Shown here piece after piece: positions 1-10,289 of a DNA stretch of 64,000 nt. Numbering within the stretch: position 1 is the stretch's first letter; each line of letters starts with the position of its first letter. This DNA comes from Channallabes apus (lineage: Eukaryota; Chordata; Actinopteri; Siluriformes; Clariidae). The notes under the pieces were generated by a model that was not told where the DNA came from, made no database searches, and worked only from the letters and a program-made list of their open reading frames with translations. The stretch spans positions 37,234,756 to 37,298,755 of the forward strand of contig CM060108.1 in NCBI GenBank assembly GCA_030522415.1, read 5' to 3'. The position numbers and the translations under genes were made by a program.

Positions 1-473
1 ACACCTTACAGTCCCTAATAAAACATAGAAAATGTTTTTAATGTTTGCTAGATAAAGGACTGCAAAGAAATCCTATAGAATAAAATAATTTTAAAAGTAA
101 AAAGCCAAACGCCACTACAGTACAAATAAATCCTCCATTTTAAATGCCTTTAGCAAAGAATAGCAGTGTGATGGTAGAGAGAAAAAAAACAACCTTTCCC
201 CATCTTCTTGATGCCCAAATTTACTAGATGCTTTTAAAAACACACACATACAGTAGACAATACAGACAGACCAACAAAGAAAGATTGATGACACCCACAG
301 AATCACTTATTTCTTAGAAACACACACTCACACACACATACATATAAAATATACATATAATGTCGAAAGACAACATCAGTTGGCTTTATCTTCTTTTGTC
401 TTCCCAGGTGATACATTCTGATTCTCTGATGCATGCATTTCTCTTTCCTGATTCTGCTTCAGACTTCGGGGGG

Positions 474-514
474 TCAATTTGAGGAGCTTGTGGCTGTGGA
501 TGTAGGAGGTGGAT
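474..514 (-). CDS. Possible last coding exon of the shootin-like gene
   Basis: Acceptor ccaataccatag|AT is phase-compatible with the G left at 916 and gives DPPPTSTATSSSN then TGA. It is a short Ser/Thr/Pro tail with no family support. A different frame here stays open longer but has no matching acceptor phase. Treat as tentative. Confidence 0.3.
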
Positions 515-3500
515 CTATGGTATTGGATGGACAGCATAAGCACAAAAACTAAAGCTGTATGAATGTTCATGGTATATGCTCAATTACAATTATTTAAATT
601 TATTGTAGTTGTTTATATGACCAACATGGCAACATGTCTGTCAAGTCATGTCAAGGTCAAGGTCTGATATGACCTTCCTATGATAATCTCTAAAGGTGAC
701 AATACATTTTTACATAAGTGTGTACTATTTCCTTTCTGAATTATTCAGAATTATATAAAGGAAAAAATGTACTGTGTTTATAGAAACTATAATTTTTTTA
801 AATCAATATTGTTATTTAAATGAAGGGAGCAAGAAACGTAAAAATAACTGTTCCATTTTGTTATTTGTTCGTAAATGTTTAATTTTTTAATTGGAACTGA
901 GTATTTGATGTTTACCCTGCTCTCCGGGGGCTGGTAGGGATTCTTTAGCATTCAGAAGTGCCTGCCTTCTTCTCCGAAAGACTTTCTGAAGCTCAGGCTC
1001 CTCTACATCATGTCTAATGTTCCTGGATTGCATTCCTCTGGATCCTGTTTTTTTTATATTTTCCTGAGTGGACATCCAGCAGTTAGTCAACACATATATA
1101 CACAATATAAAAAACATGAAAATATAGAGTACTGTTCAAAACTCCTAGGCACATCACAAATAATTTCTTTAGAGCAAGAATGTAAAAATAACAAGTTTCT
1201 ACATTAAAAAGATTCCTATAAAAAGCAATAATTAATTAAACAAATCTGTGTAATGGTCATTTGCTTAAAATACAGTCTCAGGTGCAATTTGTACTCACGT
1301 TCATCATACTTTTTCCAGAATTTATCATTTCCTTATAGAAAATCAACTGAGCCTAATGGTTCACTCTTGTGCTTATCAGAGCATTGTGATATCGGATCAT
1401 GCTCCAGTTGTTATGTCTATAAAATTCCCTGATCTACCTCAAATTAAAATACAATGGTGCTTTAAATCTTGGTAGACAATGATTTAATGAAATGTAAGGA
1501 AGACCAGATAGTTTTTTTTAAAACACAAATGAAACATCTGAAATGTCACAATTAACTATTTGAAACAATTAACTAACTCTGAAAGCCTACCTTAGGGGAC
1601 AAATAATCTCATACACTGCAAATATGACAAGAAAGGAATATAAAGAAGAAAAAGAATTGACTGACCAAATTAAAGAAATAGATCAACAATATGCTCTTTT
1701 TAAAAATCCTGATCTGTATAAAAAAAATGTGTAGAATTGCAAATTAAATTTGAACTCATCTCAACACATAATTACAATAATTAAAGAGTACGAGCCAATT
1801 CTACATGGTGACAAATCCGGGAAATTTAGCGTACAGCAACGCATAACAAAAATACTCAATTTTTTGGAGGACGATATCATCACTACTGATCACCTTAATA
1901 TTAATGATGCATTTAGAAATTGTTATTTTTTTTATTATACAGTATACCTCCCCAGAGGACCATAGTTCAGATGAGAATTTCCTGGTTCAACTAAATATCT
2001 AAACAGTTCCTGTTATTATTCCCAAATCTTACTTTGATACATTAGTTTCAATTATATCATCAACCATTATATTTGGGAAGGTAAGCATCCTCGATTAAAC
2101 AAGTTTTAAAGATCAAAAAGAGATGGTGGCATGGCTCCATGGCTACTACTGGGCAGCAAACATTCTGTGTCTCACCTTTGGGTATATTTCCATAACCAAT
2201 CTAATCGGCCTGCCTGGGCGGAAATAGAGATTTCTGGCAAAAACTTGTCTCTGCACTCCCCATCTCCTCAGTTAAATCAATCAATAATTCAGTTTTTAGG
2301 CATACCTTAAGAATATAGACTCCGTTCAGGAAGTACAGCATTTTTGTTGTTGTTGTTGGGGTGTGTGTGTTGGGGCTTTTCTCTTTCCACTTATATGGTC
2401 TTTAATCATCTCTTTCAACCTTCTTTACATCAAGCTTTGCAAAGATAATTTTGTTGATCATAGGTTTGCACTGTTCAAACAGCTGTCTGAAAGTTTTAAC
2501 CTTTCCAAATCTCACTTTTGTAGATATTTGCAAGTACCAAATTTCCTTGAAACCCCTGATGTAAATATCAAATATTGATCCTTGCCGTGATAAATGTAAG
2601 TGAACAGTCTCTTATTAATATGTATTGGACACGCCCTAATTTGGAAAAATTCTGAAGTGATATTTATTAAATTTTATAATGGGTTTATGGTTTTATGTCT
2701 TGTACATAAAAATGAGTGCAGGAAAGGGACCATCACACATGTCAGAATGTATTATTTGACTTGAATTAACAAACACATTTTGGAGACATCTAAGACTTGG
2801 TTAAAAAGGAGTATAATATGTGACTTTTAAGTAATGAGTGTACTTTAAAGACCTAACTAATAGCTAATAAATGTTAGTTCTTATCACGTTCGCAGGTAAC
2901 ATTAATTAGCCCAAGAGAAATAAAATTCAGAATTGCATAAGTAAAAACAGTTTGTGGAATTTACAAAAGTGACTGGCTGTAACAGGCACTTTTTACCGAT
3001 AATAACTGCCATTCACGAACAGCAGCTTTCCTCTTCTCAGCTTTTTGATCCTGTAACAAAAAAACATGTCACAACTCTTTTATCAGTAAAAGTCACCATT
3101 TTCAATTTCAGCCAATATATTACATTGAAATTTTTGGAATTTTTGTACAATATGATACAAAAAGTATTTATCCTGAAAAATTACATCACTGAACTGAAAG
3201 ATTTTTATTTTCCATTAGTTTACTAGAGAATACTCTATGTATTATTAAAATTGTAAAATTCAATAAAAAGAAACCTCCAGTGAATCTTCATCCAAGCCAG
3301 TCTGTAAGGTAGAAGAAGAAGAAGAAGAAGAAGAAGATATTAAGCAATACTTTTCCCTAATTTAGGTCAAAGTTTTAAAACTTTCTCAAAATCAATTTAC
3401 CTGTGGAGGTTTCTGGGTTGGCTTAAGTACAACCCCTTTCTTAATTATCTCCATTATTTCATCCATTGCACTGCCTTTCACATCTACATACACTTCAGGT

Positions 3501-5996
3501 TCTGTGATAACAAAACGGCAGAACAGAAATGAGTCGAATTCATTTTGGAAAATAAAGATTTTGAATAATGTAAAATATACAGTGCCTTGCAAAAGTAATC
3601 ATTGAAAAGTATTCAAAATTTTTATTTTCAGATGATGGATTAAATAGTGCTCCATCAGATTTTCAAAGTTTGGAATATTTTTTACCTAACCCTGCTTTAC
3701 ATTTCTCCACAACTTTATCTATGACCTGCCTAATGTGTTCCTTGGACTTCATGATGCTGTTTGTTCACTAATGTTCTCTACCAAACTTTTGAGGGCCTCA
3801 TAGAACAGCTGTATTTATACTGAGGTTAAATCACACACACGTGGACTCTATTTATCAATTAGGTCAGTTCTGAAGGCAATAGGTTCCACTGGATTTTCGT
3901 TAGGGACATCAAAGGAGGATGAGTACAAATGCACACAACACTTTTCAGATTTTTATTTGTTAATTTTTTTAAACTATTTATCATTTTCCTTCCACTTCAT
4001 ATTTATGTGCCACTTTTGTTGGTCTATGACATGAAATCTCAATAAAATAATTTTTTTGATTGCAACGTGACAATGTGGAAAAGTTCAAGGGATATGAATG
4101 CTTTTGCATGGCACTGTAGATGCACATATACTGTAGCTCTTACTCTTCAAATGACTGGTATTGTTTCCAGGCTTCTTTCTGATCCTCAAAGCGTTCATTG
4201 GGCTAAAGGCATACATCAATATATTAATCATTATACCTTATGTCTTTTTTTCAGGTACTGTATTATGATTGTTACATATATTGTACATGCCATGATAATG
4301 GTAAGAACAATTAATTTGACCTTACTCAGGAGGACTTGTAGAGAGCACTGGTGGAGAAGATGATAGTGGTGTTGGACGAGGTGGTAGTGGTGGACGAGGT
4401 GGTAGTGGTGGACGCGTTGGTGTTGTAGAAGAAGTTGGTGGTGGTGGAGTAGTTGATGGTGAAGGACAAGTTGGAGGTGGAGGAGGAGTTGGTGGTGGAG
4501 GATTAGTTGGTGCTGAAGGAGGAGTTGGTGGTGAAGGACAAGTTGGTGGTGGAAGACACGTTGGTGGTGGAGGAGGAGTTGGTGGTGTAGGACAAGTTGG
4601 AGGTGGAGGAGGACTTGGTGGTGGAGGATGAGTTGGTGCTGAAGGAGGAGTTGGTGGTGAAGGACAAGTTGGTGGTGGAAGACACGTTGGTGGTGGAGGA
4701 GGAGTTGGTGGTGTAGGACAAGTTGGAGGTGGAGGAGGATGGGGAGGAGAGGGAGGAGTTGAGCAAAGTTGTGCTGGAGTGCCATTTTCTTCATTTGATG
4801 GATCAGATTCAATAGGAGGGATCTCTTTGTCCATTTTCAGCATGTCCTGAAGCTGCTTAACTGAGTAGATATTAATAAATTAATATTTTAATAATAATTG
4901 ATATGCACTTTTACATGTCATATAGCATTAATTGCTTCCAATTCAACATGAAATTTGTCTGACCTCATTAAACTAATGTTAACACATGATATGTGAGCTC
5001 ACATTTCTCTTGCAGTGCTGCCACAATGTTTTCTGAGTCTCTCAATTGGTCCTCAATCTTCATCTTCTCTTCTGTTTTGGTTTCTAGTTGAGCTCTTACC
5101 ATCCGCAGCTCAGTAAGCGAATCAAACTCCTTTATCACTGTCTGGGACTGACTCCTCTGCAGGAGAAAACCACAGTGCAGAAGGACAGTTAGGACAGAAG
5201 TTAATTATTTCTGTTCATCATTTTTGCCTTAGTAAATTCTCATTGTCCCCCTGCTTCTTCACACAAGCATAAACACTCTCAAACACACACTCGTGCACAC
5301 CAGACCTAGGATAATGTAATGTAATAAATCTAAATTAAATTAAATTAATTTAATTTAATCTAATTTAATTAAAAAATGTTTTGCTAAAAAGGACGTCTTT
5401 TACATACTATCATGCTTTTGTTTCTGGCCCACAGATATTTTCCTGTAAAATGATGTTTTTGCTGGAATACAAATTTTTGGAAATCAGAAATTTCACAAAT
5501 TTGTGAATTCACAAATCATAAATGTTTTTTGTATTAGCTTAATACTTAAGTCATAACAATAAAAATGAATAGCAAAATACAAAGGGGTGCCTATGAGGCT
5601 GCTGTACAGGTGGCTCTGAGGCTTTTGTCCAGCAATTAAAAATAAATATTAACTTAATTAATACTATAAAATTAATTGATGTGTACTGTGGTGAAAAAGT
5701 GTTTCATTATGTTTTTAAATCACAATGTTGATATTTTTTTATAAAATCCAATCCTACTGACAGACAAAGCTTTCTTCATCTTCTGTAGTTACAACTTGCA
5801 TATTCAAAACTTCCAGCATCCCAACCAAAGTGTGGAGATATACAGTATTGTGCTTCAAGAACAAACACCAGACTCAAAGTTCCAAAATCCAATTACAGAA
5901 AAGAAGACTCAACTCAAGAGTTTGAATTGTTGAACCTGTTCTGCTATAACCATGTAATGAGAAAGTGAGAGGACTGGGCACCACCCTGCTGCATAA

Positions 5997-6091
<95 letters not shown>

Positions 6092-6783
6092 AGTGATAAT
6101 AGACCAATATTTGATGACAGAAGTGTGAACTAGGAAAAGTCGATTAATTATTTACTGAAAATAAACCTTGGAAGATGCAATCGTTCCGTGTGCATTTAAT
6201 TTAAGGTACAGCTAATACTTAGATTTTAATTATTTTAAATATTTAACAATTTTTTATTTTAAGTTATTTTTGTTTACATCAGCCAATTTCTCTTTCATCT
6301 CCTAATTAATGAGGAGATATTTAATGAGATTGATTACTTACATTTACAGTTAAACACGTAAACACTACAAGCATAAATAGACAGTTTTATGCACAAAAGA
6401 TGATACATTTTTTTCATCGAGTGAGGATTAGCTATTAATGCTCCGTCGATATATTTGTTGACTTTGCTTGCGTGGCTTTAAGCACAACAACAACAGACTG
6501 GATTTTTCAGCCGCGCATTCTAGAACTAACGAGAACAGTTTTATAATCGGGACGCACTCGCCTAAATGTGAACTGTGTCGATGCGCATCTATTGGTTCCA
6601 GGTGTAGAGTTTGTCTGGAGGAGTTTAGGATTCAGTACACACCTGTTTGAGGCGGCTGTTGTTGCCCCGCGGTGTGGCGGGAAGCGGAGACTCTCTCACT
6701 CTCTCGGACACCGGAACTAACAGCGCGGAGATGAGGATGGATATTGGACGCAAAAGCCACCGCAAAATCCGCAATAAAACCAT
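474..6783 (-). CDS. Shootin-1-like / possible CCDC163-like coiled-coil, Pro-rich protein; candidate chimeric gene
   Basis: Model join on the minus strand: 6783-6643, 5156-5003, 4860-4326, 4202-4144, 3501-3401, 1063-916, 514-474, about 392 codons. All junctions are GT-AG and every phase matches. Seen in order: hydrophobic N-terminus (residues 1-25), charged coiled-coil segment, long Pro/Cys-rich repeat, a short basic exon (PMNALRIRKKPG), a helix motif MDEIMEIIKKGVVLKP, and a basic stretch ELQKVFRRRRQ. From memory, shootin-1 has the same order: coiled coil, poly-Pro, an IRKRS segment, an EEMMDRIKKG motif and ELERILRRRK. Shootin-1 links actin flow to adhesion during axon growth, but that role cannot be assumed here because most of its N-terminal coiled coil is missing. 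In human, TESK2 is flanked by CCDC163, so this may be the fish CCDC163 relative. The first and last exons are the weakest parts. Confidence 0.5.
916..1063 (-). CDS. Basic RRRR-segment exon of the shootin-like gene
   Basis: Acceptor tgtccactcag|GAA, donor GAGCAGG|GTAAAC, 49 codons plus one base. It includes EEPELQKVFRRRRQALLNAK, comparable with ELERILRRRKVTAEA of shootin-1. Phase 0 at the start fits direct splicing from the exon ending at 3401. A weak 27-bp phase-0 exon candidate lies between them (about 3274-3300, donor GTTTCT) and was not included. Confidence 0.65.
1620..2380 (+). mobile_element. L1-like LINE ORF2 remnant, frameshifted
   Basis: Plus-strand frames show pieces typical of the region between endonuclease and reverse transcriptase in L1-type ORF2 (1620-1930: 'EYEPILHGDKSGKFSVQQR') and of the far C-terminal part (2150-2300: 'YYWAANILCLTFG', 'SNRPAWAEIEIS'). 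The pieces are in different frames and carry stops, and the reverse-transcriptase core is missing, so it is an internally deleted dead copy. It lies in the intron between 916 and 3401 of the minus-strand gene. Confidence 0.55.
2600..3300. other. Intronic AT-rich stretch, nothing recognised
   Basis: AT-rich intron DNA of the minus-strand gene. A 90-codon plus-strand open frame at 2954-3226 has no recognisable domain and no splice or promoter context. A (GAA)n run at 3311-3338 ends the stretch. Confidence 0.5.
3401..3501 (-). CDS. Shootin-like MDEIMEIIKKG motif exon
   Basis: Acceptor ttatcacag|AA and donor CCACAG|GTAAAT. The 33 full codons read KPEVYVDVKGSAMDEIMEII and continue KKGVVLKPTQKPPQ. 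The pattern (D/E)(E/D)IM.xIKKGVxL(K/R)P matches the short motif after poly-Pro in shootin-1. It ends in phase 0. Confidence 0.7.
3580..4116. mobile_element. Non-autonomous Tc1/mariner-type element (MITE)
   Basis: Inverted ends cagtgccttgcaaaag (left) and cttttgcatggcactg (right) are complementary apart from one base and are flanked by TA on both sides (3578-3579, 4117-4118), the target duplication of Tc1/mariner elements. The 537-bp interior has no transposase. It sits in an intron, 28 bp from the exon at 4144. Confidence 0.75.
4144..4202 (-). CDS. Short basic exon of the shootin-like gene
   Basis: A 59-bp exon between ctttag|C and A|GTAAGA. One base completes Asp from the previous GA, then 19 codons (PMNALRIRKKPGNNTSHLK), then one spare base. 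It supplies the phase needed between the Pro-rich exon and the exon at 3501, and it resembles the segment following poly-Pro in shootin-1 (NPIRSLMSMIRKR, from memory). It is too short to stand out as an open frame. Confidence 0.65.
4326..4860 (-). CDS. Pro/Cys-rich repeat exon of the shootin-like gene
   Basis: Acceptor atatctactcag|TTA and donor CCTGA|GTAAG. It starts with an amphipathic segment (FKQLQDMLKMDKEIPPIESD), then about 150 residues of Pro with Thr, Ser and a regularly spaced PPTC motif. A 126-bp (42-codon) unit is repeated about 2.3 times within 4461-4740. Poly-Pro tracts of this kind bind SH3, EVH1 or profilin partners in cytoskeletal proteins; which of these applies cannot be read from sequence. 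Two other open frames run across it only because the repeat lacks stops. Confidence 0.65.
5003..5156 (-). CDS. Coiled-coil exon of the shootin-like gene
   Basis: Acceptor tttctcctgcag|AGG and donor AAAT|GTGAGC flank 51 open codons plus one base. The translation (RSQSQTVIKEFDSLTELRM, then a run rich in Glu, Lys, Gln and Leu) has heptad-like spacing typical of a coiled coil. The spare T joins TT of the next exon to make Phe. No further coiled-coil exon could be found between 5157 and 6642. Confidence 0.7.
5157..6642. other. Presumed first intron of the shootin-like gene
   Basis: AT-rich DNA containing an (AAT)n run (about 5991-6045) followed by (GATA)n (6045-6091). I searched the minus strand for more coiled-coil exons and found none with both splice sites and a matching phase; a 23-bp candidate near 6285-6310 is too weak. 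The last 100 bp before 6642 match the start of FAAH2 intron 1 (for example gttccaggtgtag at both). Confidence 0.5.
6643..6783 (-). CDS. Candidate first coding exon: diverged duplicate of FAAH2 exon 1
   Basis: Read on the minus strand this is a 47-codon open exon, ATG at 6783 and donor CAG|GTGTGT at 6642. It starts MVLLRILRWLLRPISILISA, a hydrophobic membrane-anchor or signal-like segment with interspersed Arg. The DNA aligns with the real FAAH2 exon 1 (21708-21887): shared blocks include an 18-of-20 match around 'acaccggaactaacagcgcg', 'gtgtggcggga', 'actctctcgg', and the same donor position and phase 0. It is 13 codons shorter. The next exon of the coiled-coil gene (5156) also opens in phase 0, so a fusion transcript is possible. 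Alternatively it is a relic of a second FAAH2 copy whose other exons are gone. Confidence 0.5.
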
Positions 6784-6975
6784 TTTTAAATATTTTTAGC
6801 TATGCCCCACAATAATGTACAGATACTGGTATATACTCCATGTAAGCCCAAAGAAATCAAAGAGAAGAAACTTTTAAATTCCAAGTAAACCACAAGAAGC
6901 CCGGCAAAAAAACACTGGCTCTGATTAGACGTCGGTTTACAGTTTAAATAATGAGACGCCATCGACGCTGTTTAA

Positions 6976-6985
6976 GTCACGTGAC
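6976..6985. promoter_or_regulatory. Palindromic E-box GTCACGTGAC upstream of the candidate exon 1
   Basis: A perfect 10-bp palindrome with core CACGTG, about 195 bp upstream of the ATG at 6783 on the minus strand. This is the CLEAR/USF-type site bound by MITF/TFE and USF factors. Position and symmetry fit a promoter element, but there is no TATA or transcript evidence. Confidence 0.35.
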
Positions 6986-7158
6986 ACACCGATGACAATG
7001 TGTCCAGTCAGAGTTATCATTAAGTATCGGTGTAAATCAGATACAGTTCTGATGGATCATGACTTGACCACTTCATACCCCTGCCGCATTTACACACTTG
7101 TGTCCAGTTCTATACTGAATTGCTCCCTGGGCCAGACTCCTTTATGCATGATTTATGC

Positions 7159-7482
7159 TTATGACATATGCTTTATGCTTATGACAGCGAGGCCAGTGAG
7201 TTTGGAAAAGCTCCTCTCTGCTTGAGCTACAGTCACTGGCAATGTAAGTGCAATCCTGAGAGCAGTCCAAAAGTTGGGGTAGATCTCAGATAGATCCTCA
7301 TCGTGCATAAATATGTGCGGCATGTGCCAAATATAAAGTAGCCTACTGAAACTTGAATACGCATGTGTTTTGTCGGCGGAGTACAGCTGTTCCCAGTATA
7401 GTGAAAAGGAAATTAAGTTGTGCAGTTTTTGTTGGAAATGGGTCTCTCGATAGAGGAAAACACATTCATAGCTGATTATCAT
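7159..7482 (-). pseudogene. hAT transposase C-terminal (dimerisation) fragment
   Basis: The minus-strand frame contains ALTLPVTVAQAERSFSKL preceded by EIYPNFW, the signature of the C-terminal dimerisation domain of hAT transposases (also in ZMYM/ZBED-type domesticated genes). The N-terminal part of the frame does not look like hAT and no catalytic core is nearby, so it is a fragment. Confidence 0.65.
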
Positions 7483-7689
7483 TTCCGCTCATATGAAAGC
7501 TGTCGTGAACAATCCCTTCCCATACCTGTCCCATCCCATTCCCATCTCTCATCCCCCACTTAAAACTAACAGCTAAATGTAAAAGTATAAATATGATCCC
7601 TGTCAGTTGTCCTAATCTAATGACGACTACTGTATTTGTCAGAAATCAGTTTTGTGAAAGAAATTGATATGCTACATACTAATATTGCC

Positions 7690-8043
7690 ATGGGTTAGCA
7701 CTGTCGCCTTGCACCTCCAGGGTCTGGGTTCGATTCCCCGGCCAGGCTCGATTCCCGTCTTTGTGTGCATGGAGTTTGCATGTTCTCCCCGTGCTTGGTG
7801 GGTTTCCTCCGGGTACTCTGGTTTCCTCACACAGTCCAAAGACATGCAGATTAGGCTAATTGGCGTTCCCAAATTGACCATAGTGTGTGAATTAATGTGT
7901 GTGTGTGCTCTGCGATGGATTGGCATGCTGTCCAGGGTGTACCCTGCCTTGTGCCCAGAGTCTCCTGGGATAGGCTCCAGGTCCCCGCAACCCTAAATAC
8001 AGGATAAAGCGGTATAGAAGATGAATGAATGAATGAATGAATA
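7690..8043 (+). repeat. SINE-like dispersed repeat with ATGA-type tail
   Basis: Begins near 'gcactgtcgccttgcacctc', has a 'gggttcgattcc' B-box-like block, then 'gtttgcatgttctccccgtg' and 'cagtccaaagacatgcag', and ends in a (GAAT)n tail. The same sequence recurs in inverted orientation near 21.2-21.4 kb and 25.3-26.4 kb, with a tail fragment near 44.8 kb. Confidence 0.6.
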
Positions 8044-8279
8044 ATATTGCCATGGCTAGAATTTTGTTGACAGTTCACCAATAGACAATCCACTTCGCAC
8101 AAATAGGTTTACTGACTGCATCAACAATGAGAAGGACAAATGAGATTGAACAATGCTGCTGTATGCCATGTCCACCAGAACAGTCTGGACAATATTGATC
8201 TCAAACAAATATGCCAGCAGTTTATTTCTGTTAATGAGAGGCGAAGGCATGTTTTTGCATACATCCCCAACAATGTCCA

Positions 8280-8640
8280 GAGCAAATCTACGCCCTTGGT
8301 ATTAACCCCTTGATGAGAAACATCTTCAGTACTTAGTGGAGCCCCCTTTAACTATTATGACCTGTTGCAAACGTGGTGTATAGCCAGACACTAAATTCTG
8401 TTTCTGAGGGATCTTAGCCCATTATTTAGTCTGGCAGAAACTATGCTACAGAAATACCTCAGTTTAAAATAATCTGCTCACTCCAGCTTCTTTCCCACAG
8501 GAGGACTGTACAAAAGGGTAATCTGATATTACATATTTGACACAAAATATATTTAAATGTAATGTAATGTAAATGTATTTAAACAACACAGAAATACCTT
8601 GATTTAAAATGAGCTACTCGCTCCAACTTCTACAGAAACA
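8280..8640. repeat. Transposon-derived scraps with a local duplication
   Basis: 8300-8420 resembles interspersed fish transposon sequence ('aaacgtggtgtatagccagaca'). The block near 8450-8495 ('gaaatacctcagtttaaaat') recurs diverged at 8588-8632 ('gaaataccttgatttaaaat'), a direct duplication spaced about 138 bp, next to the Tc1 insertion. Confidence 0.4.
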
Positions 8641-8673
8641 AACATGAATCATGTTCAATATGATTACGTAATA

Positions 8674-10213
8674 CAAACCGGATTCCAAAAAAGTTGGGAC
8701 ACTAAACAAATTCTGAATAAAAACTGAATGCAATGATGTGGAGATGGCAAATGTCAATATTTTATTCAGAATAGAACATAAATCACGGAACAAAAGTTTA
8801 CAACTGAGAAAATTTATCATTTTAAGGGAAAAATATGGTGAATCAAAATGTCATGGTGTCAACAAATCCCAAAAAAGTTGGGACATGGCCATTTTCACCA
8901 CTGTGCATGCATCTCCCCTTCTTCTTCCAACATTCAACAGACATCTGGGGACCGAGGAGATGACTATTGTAAATATTGTAAATAGGAATGCTCTCCCATT
9001 CTTGTCTAATACAGGCCTCTAACTGTTCAATCGTCTTGGGCCTTCTTTGTCGCACCTTCCTCTTTATGATGCGCCAAATGTTCTCTATAGGGGAAAGATC
9101 TGGACTGCAGACTGGCCATTTCAGTACCCGGATCCTTCTCCTACGCAGCCATGATGTTGTGATTGATGCAGAATGTGGTCTGGCATTATTTTGTTGAAAA
9201 TTGCAGGGTCTTCCCTGAAAGAGATGACTAGATGTTGTTCTAGAAGCTGAATATATTTTTCTGCATTGATGTTGCCTTTCCAAACATGCAAGCTGCCCAA
9301 GTTGATAACATGCAAGTTGATAACAACTTGGGTTATCCTTGTCCTCTTTGGTCCAGATGACATGGCGTCCCACATTTCCAACAAGAACTTCGAATCGTGA
9401 CTCGTCTGACCACAGAACAGTCTTCCATTTCACCACACTCCATTTTAAATGATCCCTGGCCCAATGAAAATGCCTGTGCTTGTGGATCTTGCTTAGAAAT
9501 GGCTTCTTTGCACTGTAGAGTTTCAGCTGGCGACGGCGGATGGCACGGTGGATTGTGTTCACTGACGATGGTTTCTGGAAGTATTCCTGAGCCCATTCTG
9601 TGATTTCCTTTACAGTAGCATTCCTGTTTGTGGTGCAGTGTCGTTTAAGGGCCCGGAGATCACGGGCATCCAGTATGGTTTTACGCCCTTGACCCTTACG
9701 CACAGAGATTGTTCCAGATTCTCTGAATCTTCGGATGATATTATGCACAGCTGATGATGATAACTGCAAAGTCTTTGGAATTTTTCGCTGGGTAACACCT
9801 TTCTGATATTGCTCCACTATCTTTCTACGCAACATTGTGGGAATTGGTGATCCTCTACCCATCTTGGCTTCTGAGAGACACTGCCACTCTCAGAAGCTCT
9901 TTTTATACCCAATCATGTTGCCAATTAACCTAATTACTGTTAATTGGTCTTCCAGCTCTTCGTTATGCTCAAATTTACTTTTTCCAGCCTCTTATTGCTA
10001 CTTGTGCCAACTTTTTTGGGATTTGTTGACACCGTGAAATTTGGAATCAACATATTTTTCCGTTAAAATGATACATTTTCTCGGATTAAACTTTTGATCT
10101 GTCATCTATGTTCTATTCTGAATAAAATATTGACATTTGCCATCTCCACATCATTGCATTCAGTTTTTATTCACAATTTGTTTAGTGTCCCAACTTTTTT
10201 GGAATCCGGTTTG
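8674..10213 (-). mobile_element. Complete Tc1-like transposon with long TIRs and TA target duplication
   Basis: The two ends are near-identical inverted repeats of more than 120 bp starting caaaccggattccaaaaaag, flanked by TA at 8672-8673 and 10214-10215. The minus-strand interior encodes a Tc1-type transposase. The high similarity of the two ends argues for a fairly recent insertion. It lies between FAAH2 and the coiled-coil gene. Confidence 0.9.
8843..9862 (-). pseudogene. Tc1-type transposase, inactivated
   Basis: Starts MGRGSPIPTMLRRKIVEQYQ. Contains paired helix-turn-helix regions (about residues 1-110), the first catalytic Asp in WSDESRFEV and the final Glu in SPDLSPIENIW, as in DD34E transposases. 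The second Asp, usual in a QQDNARPH-type motif, is Asn here (FQQNNARPH). The 340-codon frame stays open, but its middle (CYQLACYQLGQL...) is out-of-frame text; the normal reading (NAEKYIQLLEQHLVISF) lies in another frame at 9121-9384. At least two frameshifts plus the catalytic change make it non-functional. Confidence 0.85.
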
Positions 10214-10289
10214 TACATCATGAATTATGTAAGAAAAGAAAATAATCCTGGTTTCACAGTAATTATTAGGAAAATATACAACTAGGACT

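Noticed and set aside
2954..3226. 90-codon plus-strand frame in AT-rich intron
   Set aside because: No domain, no splice context, composition typical of chance frames in AT-rich DNA.
3274..3300. 27-bp micro-exon (TGLDEDSLE) of the shootin-like gene
   Set aside because: Good acceptor and correct phase, but a poor donor (GTTTCT) and no family support; the gene model joins without it.
4231..4812. 193-codon minus-strand frame rich in His/Leu/Gln across the Pro-rich exon
   Set aside because: A shadow of the triplet-like minisatellite; the Pro frame is the one supported by splice phase and flanking shootin-like exons.
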